From IMG/VR virus record IMGVR_UViG_3300001850_000317, positions 1 to 48,571 of that record: a stretch of DNA of 48,571 bases; one strand, written 5' to 3'. Position 1 is the stretch's first letter. Every line of letters begins with the position of its first letter. Below are positions 33,322 through 41,793 of the stretch, piece by piece. Made by a program: the position numbers and the translations under genes. The notes below the pieces were generated by a model. The model saw nothing but the letters and a program-made list of their open reading frames with translations. It searched no databases and had not been told where the DNA came from. This DNA is from a virus.

Positions 33322-34072
33322 TATTATAATCTACTTTTGTTAATCCGGTTATAGCTAACATAGGTCTATCGTATATACTAGCATTTGCGGTTGCGTGAGG
33401 TAATGTTTGCCAGTTATACCATAATATATCTCCTGCTTTCCAGCCTTGCCATAAAGTACTTCCTAATTGAAAAAGTTGGCCTGGATGCCAATCATCTAGT
33501 GGAATAAAAAATCTTTGTGGTATATACTCCTCGTATGTCCACAAAGATTTTTTATTAAACAACATATTATTTTTATTTGGATAATTCTTAATCCAAATAT
33601 TATGATAATAATTCTTCATTCCGTCAAAATGCCAAGCATACACCATACCTGGCTTTTGATTTCTTACAGCTAAATGAACACAGTCCAAATTTAAAGTATT
33701 TTCAATTGTTTTTATTATATTAGTTAAAAAGTTTTTACCTTCTACTTCGTTATTAAAATATGAAAAAATATATTCTATTCCCGGCTGTGACTTAACTTTG
33801 TTTTCATTTAAAAAATAAGGGTCCCAACTATTCAAGGATTTTTCAAAGATATTTTTATCGATACTAATGTTATTAATTTTTTTAAATTTACCTTCTTTAT
33901 ATGGCCAGCCGCAGACCCATGCTCTAAAATCTTGTAAAATCTCTTTTTTTTCTAAACTAACTATTTTAATCCAATCTTCAATTGTATTAATTGACGATAA
34001 AACTTTTTCATATAATTTTATTTTATCTTCCGTTAAAGTTAACTCTAATGAATTATATTTGGCAAAAGTCAT
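33314..34072 (-). CDS. 2-oxoglutarate/Fe(II)-dependent oxygenase-like protein
   Basis: A 252-residue protein with the facial triad of the double-stranded beta-helix oxygenases: HFD at 148-150 in VYAWHFDGM, His226 in LPHATANAS, and Arg236 in YDRPMLAITG to hold 2-oxoglutarate. The AGDILWYNWQTLPHAT segment is typical of aspartyl/asparaginyl hydroxylase-like and related families. The N-terminal 120 residues are helical and of unknown role. It overlaps the carbamoyltransferase start by eight bases, so it may hydroxylate a compound that is then carbamoylated. That pairing is inference from gene overlap. Composition is strongly A+T-rich compared with the head genes. Confidence 0.75.
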   Translation of the reverse strand: MTFAKYNSLELTLTEDKIKLYEKVLSSINTIEDWIKIVSLEKKEILQDFRAWVCGWPYKEGKFKKINNISIDKNIFEKSLNSWDPYFLNENKVKSQPGIEYIFSYFNNEVEGKNFLTNIIKTIENTLNLDCVHLAVRNQKPGMVYAWHFDGMKNYYHNIWIKNYPNKNNMLFNKKSLWTYEEYIPQRFFIPLDDWHPGQLFQLGSTLWQGWKAGDILWYNWQTLPHATANASIYDRPMLAITGLTKVDYNNE

Positions 34073-34074
34073 TT

Positions 34075-34920
34075 TTATCTTATATTGTTAAGAAAATTCA
34101 TAAGTATAAGGTTAAATTCGTCTTTTGAGTCCCAGTCAAATACTAATTGACCTCTTCTTTCAACTTGTTTTTTAATCTCATTATTATTAGACATAATCTC
34201 TCTAATTTGTGATCTAATTTTTTTCAAATCAATATTATCGAAACCTTTTGCTATTAAAAAAACTTTAGGCTCAAGGTAATCGTATCTCTCTTTTTCATCA
34301 TTTTTCGTTGGCACATTTGACGTATTCCAAAAACATTTATCTTTAAGTTCTGGAGTTGCGTTTAATCCCGCTCTAAAAATGAAATCTATTTCTCCAGCTT
34401 TCATCATAGTTAAAGTTTCATTATATGTAACTATTTTAACTACACGAACGTTAGAATCATAAGTTTTCGCTAGTCTCTTGATAAAATTTTCCATATCTAA
34501 ACTAGTCATTGTGTTTACAACGTGTATAGATTTTGAATTTTTAAAATCTTCCCAAGTTTTATTGCCCGCCGAACAAAAACTAACCGTACTTTTTGTCAAG
34601 ACATATAGAAGATTATTTTTATTGGTTTCAATAAAACAAATCTCATTTGTTTTATCAGTTGTCGGCTCTACAATTGTTCCTGTAATCATGATTGTTGGTC
34701 GATCTGATTTATTCCATAAATTTTTAGCAAGAGCGCAGTTTAAATTTGTAGTTATTAGTTCTACACTGTAATCATTTGTCTTATTGATGTCTTTAACAAT
34801 TTCTGAAGCATATATTCCATGATTTCCTGTAGGACTACTAGGATTTATAAAAAGAATTTCTTTACCAAAAACGTTTGTCGTTGTAAAAACGCAAACTAAC
34901 ATTAAAAATAAAAATTTCAT
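34075..34920 (-). CDS. TctC-like periplasmic solute-binding protein (TTT family), copy 2
   Basis: A 281-residue protein with a clear signal peptide (MKFLFLMLVCVFTTTNVFG, cleavage near 19-20). I choose ATG 34920 because GGAG lies eight bases upstream; an earlier TTG at 34932 would spoil the signal. The mature part (EILFINPSSPTGNHGIYASE, later KAGEIDFIFRAGLNATPELK) has the two-lobe layout of tripartite tricarboxylate transporter binding proteins but is divergent and shorter than the usual 320. It follows the TctA-like gene by 12 bases. It would bind a carboxylate or other small anion in the host periplasm and deliver it to TctA. The ligand cannot be read from sequence. Confidence 0.65.
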   Translation of the reverse strand: MKFLFLMLVCVFTTTNVFGKEILFINPSSPTGNHGIYASEIVKDINKTNDYSVELITTNLNCALAKNLWNKSDRPTIMITGTIVEPTTDKTNEICFIETNKNNLLYVLTKSTVSFCSAGNKTWEDFKNSKSIHVVNTMTSLDMENFIKRLAKTYDSNVRVVKIVTYNETLTMMKAGEIDFIFRAGLNATPELKDKCFWNTSNVPTKNDEKERYDYLEPKVFLIAKGFDNIDLKKIRSQIREIMSNNNEIKKQVERRGQLVFDWDSKDEFNLILMNFLNNIR

Positions 34921-34932
34921 TGAGAACTCCAA

Positions 34933-36243
34933 TTAAAAATATATGTGTGTTATTTTATATAATATGCCTTCATAATGATTTTGCAACATAAAAGCATACA
35001 TGAAAGGTATTAAATCAAGTTTTTTTAGTATTAAACCAAAAAAACTTGAGATAGTAAAAACAAAAAGATAGTATTCTAATTGAACATAGCTATTTCCAAT
35101 ATACATTATTCCAACAAGTACAAAAGATATTAAAAATATAGGTAAAACATAAGTTGTAGCTATCAATAAACTTTTTATTGGTTTTATTAAAAGCCAACTT
35201 GAGTAAAAACATAATACATTTGAAAAAAACAACAATACAAACATGGAGGTATAATACGGTTCAATTTTTTCAATAGTCAAAGAGTTATTTCCTAAGGGTA
35301 AGATTTCTAGTAATAAAAACTCACTAGGAATAATTGCAATTCCTAAAAAAATAAGAGGTATCAAAACAGAAATGTTTGCTGCATTGTTTGCAGTTTCAGA
35401 AGCTACAGCATTACTTACTAGATCTTTTGTTTTTTTCTTTTTATCAAAGAAAAAGCTAACATAACTACTCATGCTGCTTCCAACATAAGGAAGTAATCCC
35501 ATAAAAAATCCAATAATAGACGAAAATATTATTGTTTTATAATTTGATAATATTAATTGCACCTTTGTATGAGAAAATTTATTTAATATATCGTTAGTAC
35601 TTTCAATTTTTTTTGTATAAGAAATCATTTTAATCAAACTTGGAATCGCATATAAACCCATAATTAATGGTATTGTTGGTATTCCTCCATATAGATAAAC
35701 GTTATTAAAGGTTAAAAAATTAATATTGTTTATCTGATCATAACCAATCTTACTAATTACCCATCCACCAAAAAATAATATGAAAGAAGTTGTCAGTCTA
35801 TTACTACTAAAAGCAATACAAAGAAAAAAACCTAAGATACAAAAAATAAAAATAATATAAGTTTTTAAATAAACTGTAAAAGTCAATAATATTTCATAAA
35901 ATATTAATATTATAATTCCAGAAAAAAGTGAGGCAAAAAAACTACCAAAAGAAGTTAAAAAATATACATCATCTATGCGTTTTAGAAAGTCTTTGTCTTT
36001 CATCAATTCTAGCAAAGGAAGACTAGTTGTTTCTCCGGGTATCCTAAAAGATAAAGTTGTAACACTACCAAAATACTGACTTGCAGAAGAAGCACAACAA
36101 TAAAACAAAAGACAAAAAATTAAAGATTGTTTAATCAATAAAGGAAAAACTATTAGCAAACATAAAGTTAAACCAAATCCCGGCAATAAACCAACAATTG
36201 CTCCAGAAAAAGTTCCCAACAATGCAGAAATAATTAATTCCAT
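34933..36243 (-). CDS. TctA-like membrane permease of the tripartite tricarboxylate transporter family
   Basis: A 436-residue, very hydrophobic protein with about ten to twelve membrane helices. The N-terminus has the TctA marks GTFSGAIVGLLPGFGLTL (7-24) and FRIPGETTSLPLLE. The second half repeats them as GFFMGLLPYVGSSMSSYVS, then SETANNAANISVLIPLIFLG, matching the conserved ANNAA...IPL block of TctA. It is about 60 residues shorter than usual. TctA is the large transport subunit; the small TctB membrane subunit is not found in the window. The binding protein gene follows directly. In infected cells it could add to or replace host uptake of a carboxylate. A+T content is among the highest in the window. 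Confidence 0.8.
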   Translation of the reverse strand: MELIISALLGTFSGAIVGLLPGFGLTLCLLIVFPLLIKQSLIFCLLFYCCASSASQYFGSVTTLSFRIPGETTSLPLLELMKDKDFLKRIDDVYFLTSFGSFFASLFSGIIILIFYEILLTFTVYLKTYIIFIFCILGFFLCIAFSSNRLTTSFILFFGGWVISKIGYDQINNINFLTFNNVYLYGGIPTIPLIMGLYAIPSLIKMISYTKKIESTNDILNKFSHTKVQLILSNYKTIIFSSIIGFFMGLLPYVGSSMSSYVSFFFDKKKKTKDLVSNAVASETANNAANISVLIPLIFLGIAIIPSEFLLLEILPLGNNSLTIEKIEPYYTSMFVLLFFSNVLCFYSSWLLIKPIKSLLIATTYVLPIFLISFVLVGIMYIGNSYVQLEYYLFVFTISSFFGLILKKLDLIPFMYAFMLQNHYEGILYKITHIYF

Positions 36244-36244
36244 T

Positions 36245-37465
36245 TTAATAGTATTTTATATAGTATTTTTTTGTTGAATAAACATTTAGATTTTTGTCTA
36301 TTATAGAAGTTATACTACTATTAGGGAAGAATGAATTTTTCACAATAGATAAAAACTTATTAAAATTACTTGAAGAATCTACTAAATCTTCGCTCATATA
36401 CAACCTAGCGCCTAAATCAATCATTTCATATTTTCTAGATAAAATAGATTTTTCTTTAAGATTATTTACCAAATAGTCAGTAGATTTTAAATCTGTATAT
36501 ATTCTTTTATATTTTCTATTGTATATAACTTCTGAATACAAATCCTCTATCTCTCTAGTGCAAAAAACAGGATTTACTGTAGTACTAATTTTACTTTTAG
36601 GTAATTTATTCATCATAAGATGTGCTTGTTTAATATGAATTTCAACAAATTGTGGATGAATATAAAAAAGCTCCATATTATTAGGCAAATCATATTCTGA
36701 TAAAATATTGTTGATATCTACATAATCTACCACATTAATATCGGATAAGTAAATAAAATACCCTACATCATCATATGATATTTTTGCTTTTTCTTTTCCG
36801 TATATATAACCTATTTTTTTATTCTCGGATATGTTTTTCCAACTATTATTAATATAAGACAAGTTTTTTGATCTAAAAAAAGGTCTATAATTTATTCCTA
36901 AATTACTAGATCTGATATTCTCTTTAAGATTTTTCTCTGATAATGATTTCCAATATAAATTATTCAATTCATATAGATTTTTTTCAATCATAGTAATTTT
37001 TGTTTTTGGAGAAAACGTCTCTACATAAAAGGTAGCTTGCGGTAATGCAGATTTCTCAGCTTCGTAATACTCTGGAAAAAAAGTTAGTAAATCATATTCA
37101 GTTGGAAATTTTTCTATAAGTCTTTTATCGCCTTTTTTAAATATTAAAATTTCATCTATGAATATACCGTTAAGCATAAAAGTTTCAAGAATTTGATTAC
37201 TATCATGTCCTCCGCTATAAAATAATACCAAATAATCATAAGCATGTCTAAGCTGTAATGCTCTTTTTAAATATAACTCAGATAGTGATTCTTCAGGCTC
37301 TTTAGTTATATCTATACTAGCTAATTTACTTTCCCAGTTAGGAAAATGCCATATTATACTATTTGAACTTTGGGTTTTCTCTTTATAGTAAGCGGCAAAT
37401 AATTTCGTAGAAAACGTCTTACTATCTATAGAATAATAATTTTGATAAGAATGATTATTTGACAT
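36245..37465 (-). CDS. PP-loop ATP pyrophosphatase-like protein (trio member 3)
   Basis: A 406-residue protein with the P-loop of ATP pyrophosphatases, YLVLFYSGGHDSNQILE, SGGHDS at 84-89. Before it lies WHFPNWESKLAS and EPEESLSELYLKRALQLRHA, and after it FMLNGIFIDEILIF. These blocks recur in the products at 40687-41754 and 41794-42942, so the three are paralogues. PP-loop enzymes adenylate a carboxyl or carbonyl group for amide or thio transfer, as in asparagine synthase, QueC or tRNA thiolases. The product here is unknown. The gene overlaps its neighbour by 11 bases and precedes tctA by one base, which suggests the enzyme acts on the compound being imported. Confidence 0.75.
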   Translation of the reverse strand: MSNNHSYQNYYSIDSKTFSTKLFAAYYKEKTQSSNSIIWHFPNWESKLASIDITKEPEESLSELYLKRALQLRHAYDYLVLFYSGGHDSNQILETFMLNGIFIDEILIFKKGDKRLIEKFPTEYDLLTFFPEYYEAEKSALPQATFYVETFSPKTKITMIEKNLYELNNLYWKSLSEKNLKENIRSSNLGINYRPFFRSKNLSYINNSWKNISENKKIGYIYGKEKAKISYDDVGYFIYLSDINVVDYVDINNILSEYDLPNNMELFYIHPQFVEIHIKQAHLMMNKLPKSKISTTVNPVFCTREIEDLYSEVIYNRKYKRIYTDLKSTDYLVNNLKEKSILSRKYEMIDLGARLYMSEDLVDSSSNFNKFLSIVKNSFFPNSSITSIIDKNLNVYSTKKYYIKYY

Positions 37466-38255
37466 TAAAAATATAATAGTTCTTAGATTTAGTATTCATC
37501 AATTGAGAGAATGTTTTATTACCTAACATCATTATTTTATTAGAATATATTGGTTTTATTTTAGGTCTATTTTTTACCCTATACAGTTTTGCTTTAAAAT
37601 CTTGTATAGTATCCGTAGAGGATCTATCTATGCTTTTTATATATGAAAAAAATAAACTAGGTGTATAATAAAAAAAAGGTATAGAAACAGATGTTTCGGG
37701 GTATAGTCCAAAAGGGTAGATATCCCAATCATTAATTCCTATTTTAGTTTGAGATATGTAACCTTCGGTATCTAGCATCTCTGCCCCGCATACTAAAGTA
37801 TAGTTTTTTTGTTTTGCATAATATGAGGCAAAGATATGGGGTGCAGCATACAGTCCTACACTTTTTAATCTATATACTATATCGTAGTATATAATTCTTC
37901 TTAACTCGTTGTCCTTTAAGTGTAATATTTCAGGTTGTATACTCAACTCTCTGCAAACGTCTAACGCATATCTTGCTTCAGAAAGATTATTATTACACAG
38001 AACAATTAAAGGTATAAATTCTATTTTATTTCTATGAAATACTCGTACTACATACTCAGAATCCATACCACCAGAAAAAGCTACGCATATCTTATTATTG
38101 AAGCTATCTCTAATTAAGTTAGCAACATTATCGGCTTGTATACTAAAATCTAAAATATCTGATAATTGATATTTCATGTTTGCATAAAAATTTAAACATG
38201 GATCTAACATCCTTTCTTTTAAGTTAGTAGTCATCCAGTTGTTTTTAACAAACAT
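37455..38255 (-). CDS. PP-loop protein, distinct lineage (asparagine synthase/ExsB-like)
   Basis: A 267-residue protein, reading from ATG 38255, one base after the upstream TAA. The PP-loop is KICVAFSGGMDSEYVVRVFH with SGGMDS at 61-66. A second region, YTLVCGAEMLDTEGY, looks like the substrate-side loop of asparagine synthase and ExsB-type enzymes. It lacks the ESLxELYxxRAxxLR block shared by the other three PP-loop proteins, so it is a separate lineage. An earlier start at 38318 in the same frame overlaps the hydroxylase gene by 62 bases and is unlikely. Likely role is ATP-driven activation of a small acid. Confidence 0.7.
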   Translation of the reverse strand: MFVKNNWMTTNLKERMLDPCLNFYANMKYQLSDILDFSIQADNVANLIRDSFNNKICVAFSGGMDSEYVVRVFHRNKIEFIPLIVLCNNNLSEARYALDVCRELSIQPEILHLKDNELRRIIYYDIVYRLKSVGLYAAPHIFASYYAKQKNYTLVCGAEMLDTEGYISQTKIGINDWDIYPFGLYPETSVSIPFFYYTPSLFFSYIKSIDRSSTDTIQDFKAKLYRVKNRPKIKPIYSNKIMMLGNKTFSQLMNTKSKNYYIFNVK

Positions 38256-38256
38256 T

Positions 38257-38715
38257 TTATAGTTTAGCCTTTTTATTAGTTTTAAACAATATGTCAAATA
38301 CTGGAAAAAACAAACCATAGTTATAACGCCAGTTTCGATGGTGTTCTAGATGCCACTTTCCAGTAGTCAAAATAGGATATAGATTTATTTTAGGATTATG
38401 TCTTACGAATTCTTGAACAAACGCTGCCCATACATAAAAAAATATAAACAACCACCAACTATTAGTTACCCAAGAGATAAGGATAGTTGGAATTACTTCA
38501 GACATCCAAGTATCTATTGTGCTGGGAGTATCGTCGTTATATAAGAAAAGTATTTTCCAATTCCAAAGGTTTCCTCTGTTTTTAAAAATATACTTATGAT
38601 GAGCCCAGTGTATTTTTTTTAATACTGCAATATTATGTGTAGCTCTATGTATCCAGTATAAAGTAAATAGCCACAATAAAAAAATACCTATAGGTTCTAT
38701 TATAACATTAACCAT
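38257..38715 (-). CDS. Fatty acid hydroxylase / sterol desaturase superfamily-like membrane protein
   Basis: A 152-residue protein with histidine clusters of the di-iron membrane hydroxylases: HRATH near 24-28, IHWAHHKYIF near 38, and KWHLEHHRNWRYNYG near 125. At least three hydrophobic helices are seen (IIEPIGIFLLWLFTLYW; ILISWVTNSWWLFIFFYVWA). It is shorter than typical family members (200 or more), so one helix pair may be missing. Family members hydroxylate or desaturate lipids, sterols or carotenoids. In a phage this might change host membrane lipid or modify the island's small product. It overlaps the ATP-grasp gene by eight bases and leads directly into the PP-loop gene. Confidence 0.8.
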   Translation of the reverse strand: MVNVIIEPIGIFLLWLFTLYWIHRATHNIAVLKKIHWAHHKYIFKNRGNLWNWKILFLYNDDTPSTIDTWMSEVIPTILISWVTNSWWLFIFFYVWAAFVQEFVRHNPKINLYPILTTGKWHLEHHRNWRYNYGLFFPVFDILFKTNKKAKL

Positions 38716-39829
38716 GAGTAGAATCTATAAAAACATAGTCTCCTAAATGTTTATCTTCAAGATATGATAAAATATATCTTAACGCGTCTTCTACTGAATA
38801 AGCACTCGCTGTTAGAGATCCAAAGACATTTTTCTTACTCCATATAAGTTGGTCTCCAAATTGTATATTTCTATCTTTTACTAGTGTTGGATATATACAC
38901 ATATCTTTTTCTATATTATTATAATCCTTGTGTATTAACTGAATACATACCCCTGCCATACCTGTTCTATCTATATTAGGTAAAGGTTGTGCTGTTGCAG
39001 CTAAGAAAAATAAATTAAATAAATCTATATTTGTAGTAGGATATAATGATTGTGTTTCTGGATCTCCAAATCTGGTATTAATTTCTAAAACGTAGTAGGT
39101 GTTATCTACTTTCATTATATTTAAATTCATTACCCCACAATAAAGAATACCTGTTGAATTTAATAATCTTAATATTTTCTCTATGTAACTATCTATTTCA
39201 GGAATAGATTTTTGATATTGACTAGAGATAGAAGCTATTCCGCAAGTGTTTTTTCTTTTATATTTTTTATAGTCTCTAGATATTCCAAAAAACGTAAATG
39301 AAGATCCATTACATATTGCTTGATACGTAAATTCTTCTCCCGATAAAAACTCTTCTACCAAGACAGGCTTATTTTCAAATTGCTCCCTTAATACAAAAGT
39401 ATTAAAAACAATTTCTGTTTGATCTCCTAAATAATCAGCATCATACTTAACTACTAATGGAGTTTTATCTTTTTTTATATCTTTACCTAAAAATACCTTG
39501 AAAGGCGCAGTAGGTATATCTAACTTAGTTAAAAGTTTTTTTGTTAATATTTTTGAAGTTTCTAAAGTAACAATATCTTTACTAGGAAAAAAGAAAGGGA
39601 TGGTTGACTTTCTGGCTAGATTAAATAGAAAATCACTTTTTTGATATGCATTACCTATTATGACAACTAAATCTATTTTAGATTCTTTAAGCCAATCTTC
39701 CGAGAGTTGGCTTTCTATAACAGCATACTCCATAGTAGTTAAATGTATCAATTTACCACTGTAGTATTTATAGTAGTTATCTATTAACTGAACAGATAGA
39801 GAAGTATAACATAGTAATAAGACATTCAT
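38708..39829 (-). CDS. PurD-like ATP-grasp ligase
   Basis: A 373-residue ATP-grasp protein resembling glycinamide ribonucleotide synthetase: N-terminal DLVVIIGNAYQKSDFL, the ATP-grasp segment TPLVVKYDADYLGDQTEIVF, then VLVEEFLSGEEFTYQAICNG, and the PurD hallmark LEINTRFGDPETQSLYPTTN near 250-270. The C-terminus (ASAYSVEDALRYILSYLEDK) fits the PurD C-domain. It is about 50 residues shorter than PurD and quite divergent, so it may ligate a different amine and acid. It could supply purines, but the surrounding genes point more to a special metabolite. ATG at 39829; the neighbours overlap or abut. Confidence 0.8.
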   Translation of the reverse strand: MNVLLLCYTSLSVQLIDNYYKYYSGKLIHLTTMEYAVIESQLSEDWLKESKIDLVVIIGNAYQKSDFLFNLARKSTIPFFFPSKDIVTLETSKILTKKLLTKLDIPTAPFKVFLGKDIKKDKTPLVVKYDADYLGDQTEIVFNTFVLREQFENKPVLVEEFLSGEEFTYQAICNGSSFTFFGISRDYKKYKRKNTCGIASISSQYQKSIPEIDSYIEKILRLLNSTGILYCGVMNLNIMKVDNTYYVLEINTRFGDPETQSLYPTTNIDLFNLFFLAATAQPLPNIDRTGMAGVCIQLIHKDYNNIEKDMCIYPTLVKDRNIQFGDQLIWSKKNVFGSLTASAYSVEDALRYILSYLEDKHLGDYVFIDSTHG

Positions 39830-39830
39830 A

Positions 39831-40727
39831 TCATTTATATAATTCTATTTGATTATTCCAAAAATCTACAGGAGAAGGATCGTGCATAGTATAACCTAAA
39901 TTATATAACTTTGTCTTGTCAAAAAAGGTATTTATAGATTCTCTAATAGATCTTATCTCTTTATCAGAAAAACCTTTATGAAATAAACCATACCAGTTAT
40001 TAACTTGAATCCTATAACCAAAATCAGTTATAATCGGCACTTGCTGTAGCTGACTAAAATTATTAATATCTAGTATTGTTAAAGGATTTATAGTTTGAAG
40101 AGATATAAGGTGCTCATGATTAGCATATAAAGTGGCATAAATGTCTATTCTTCCAGTCATTATATCCAGTATAGAGGATCCAAAAGATCTATAACCCACT
40201 CTTTGACATTTTTCTAACACTTTATAAGTTTCGCAAAGTAGTTTGTATGCTTCAAAACTACCAGATCCCTGTGTGCTAGAGCCAAACATTATATATCTTT
40301 TCTTAGATTCTTCTATTAATGTTTGAAAATCTTTTATACTATTATGCCCATATACAATAAAAGGAGAACTAGCAAAAAAATAAATTGGATTTACGTGATT
40401 TATAATATCATGTGGATAAGAATCTGTAATATATTGCTTATTCATCAATATATTTTCACTAGTAAATAAGAGAGATTTTTTTGACTGAATAAAAGATCTC
40501 ATACCTATATTCCCAGAAGCCCCTCCTTGATTTAGAATAGTTATTTTTATATCCGAAGTACTTTCAGCTGCATATTCAATATGTCTTGCGATTGTATCCG
40601 CAGGTCCTCCTGCCGAAAAAGGAACATACATTGTAATTGAATTTTGCTCTGATAGTGCTAAAGCATTATTAGTTAATAAGAAATAGCTAATTAATAAAAT
40701 ATTTACGAGACCAAATATCGTTTTCAT
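39831..40727 (-). CDS. tctC: TctC-like periplasmic solute-binding protein (TTT family), copy 1
   Basis: A 298-residue protein from ATG 40727 (GGAAG upstream), with signal peptide MKTIFGLVNILLISYFLLTN then NALA. Mature sequence shows the TctC/Bug marks: ITMYVPFSAGGPADTIARHI near the start, LNQGGASGNIGMRSFIQSKK, SSTQGSGSFEAYKLL, and VNNWYGLFHKGFSDKEIRSI near the end. These loops hold the carboxylate ligand in family members. It is closer to typical TctC than the second copy at 34075. It overlaps the upstream PP-loop gene by 41 bases. It would be secreted to the host periplasm; tctA lies 3.6 kb further on, not adjacent. Confidence 0.85.
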   Translation of the reverse strand: MKTIFGLVNILLISYFLLTNNALALSEQNSITMYVPFSAGGPADTIARHIEYAAESTSDIKITILNQGGASGNIGMRSFIQSKKSLLFTSENILMNKQYITDSYPHDIINHVNPIYFFASSPFIVYGHNSIKDFQTLIEESKKRYIMFGSSTQGSGSFEAYKLLCETYKVLEKCQRVGYRSFGSSILDIMTGRIDIYATLYANHEHLISLQTINPLTILDINNFSQLQQVPIITDFGYRIQVNNWYGLFHKGFSDKEIRSIRESINTFFDKTKLYNLGYTMHDPSPVDFWNNQIELYK

Positions 40728-41754
40728 TATAACTTCCATTTTTCATTTGAATATTAGAAAAATTTTGATTTGCCCAGATAAGCTGTTTAAGATAGTCCTC
40801 ATATATTTTTGAATTTTTATTTTTCAGTATATAACTATCTCTTAAAGATAATATATTATTACTTTTTTTAGATTTAAATTGTAACTTGTTTCTAACAGTT
40901 GAGTATATTAAAGTTTCTCTTATTAGGTCATAGTATTTTTTACTAAAAAATACCTCTTTAGGTATTTTGTTAGTCAATATGTTTTCTATATAAAAACTAG
41001 CTATAATATGAAGCTGTTTTGCTATGGCTTTTGGAAAACTAGGAGACCAGTAGAAAAACTCTCTATAAAGATTATAGTCATTTTTACTATAAAAGCAGTG
41101 ATTTCCAAGTTGAGTAATAGCAAAAGCATTAAATGATACAAAAAACCTATTTTCTTCTATAGAGAAATTGGGTTTATCTGTTCCAAAGATAATAGTTTTT
41201 TTCTTTTTACTTTCTAGATTCAAAAACTGAGGCGTATCCCACCATCTATGATGGATACTAAAATGATTATCTACAATCTGATATTTTTTCTCTGTATTTC
41301 CAAAAGCAACAAATTTCTCTGGAGTATCAAATAGTTTAGTATAGTCGTGATACGTTATTTTTGTATTTCTTAAATCAAAACTATTTAGAGTTGGGATACA
41401 GTTAAGATATATCTCTCCATTATGATTCTCATCAGATCCATATTCAGAGTCTTGAGAGAATGCTCCTACCATAATAATCTCATCAATATGAATATTATTA
41501 TAGTAAAAAGTTTCAAGCATATTAGTAGAGTCTATACCGCCTGAATATGCTAATATTAGATAATCGTAACTGTCTCTTAATTGCTGTGCTCTTAGTTTAT
41601 AAAGCTCGTTTAGAGATTCTCTAGGCTCAACCTTCCAGTTGAATTCTGAAAATTCTTTATCGTAAAAGTAAATATTTATCTTTCTACCACTACGAAGTGC
41701 GTCAAATTTATTATAGTATTTTTGGCCTAAATCATCATAATAAAAATAATTCAT
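40687..41754 (-). CDS. PP-loop ATP pyrophosphatase-like protein (trio member 2)
   Basis: A 355-residue protein with YDYLILAYSGGIDSTNMLE, SGGIDS at 71-76. It shares with its two paralogues the blocks NWKVEPRESLNELYKLRAQQ before the loop and NNIHIDEIIMV after it, and a C-terminal segment FFYWSPSFPKAIAKQLHIIA near residue 240. ATG 41754 is chosen over TTG 41760. It overlaps the TctC-like gene by 41 bases. The late EFFYWSP...AKQxH block might form the second substrate pocket. Function is unknown beyond ATP-dependent activation; a link to a transported acid is suggested by the neighbours. Confidence 0.75.
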   Translation of the reverse strand: MNYFYYDDLGQKYYNKFDALRSGRKINIYFYDKEFSEFNWKVEPRESLNELYKLRAQQLRDSYDYLILAYSGGIDSTNMLETFYYNNIHIDEIIMVGAFSQDSEYGSDENHNGEIYLNCIPTLNSFDLRNTKITYHDYTKLFDTPEKFVAFGNTEKKYQIVDNHFSIHHRWWDTPQFLNLESKKKKTIIFGTDKPNFSIEENRFFVSFNAFAITQLGNHCFYSKNDYNLYREFFYWSPSFPKAIAKQLHIIASFYIENILTNKIPKEVFFSKKYYDLIRETLIYSTVRNKLQFKSKKSNNILSLRDSYILKNKNSKIYEDYLKQLIWANQNFSNIQMKNGSYNENDIWSRKYFIN

Positions 41755-41764
41755 ATTCAAACCT

Positions 41765-41793
41765 ATAGTAACACAGACAAACGGTCTTGTCCA
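41765..41793 (-). promoter_or_regulatory. Weak sigma70-like promoter candidate
   Basis: TGGACA (41793-41788) and TACTAT (41770-41765) are 17 bases apart in the short gap before the trio member 2 gene. The predicted start would leave only about four bases before the ATG, and AT-rich DNA produces such matches by chance, so this is tentative. Confidence 0.25.

Noticed and set aside
38256-38318. Longer N-terminus of the PP-loop gene ending at 37455
   Set aside because: It would overlap the hydroxylase gene by 62 bases; ATG 38255 follows that gene's stop by one base and fits the tight spacing of the operon.
41765-41793. Firm promoter in the gap before the second PP-loop gene
   Set aside because: Kept only as a low-confidence feature, since the spacing to the start codon is too short and such matches are common in AT-rich DNA.
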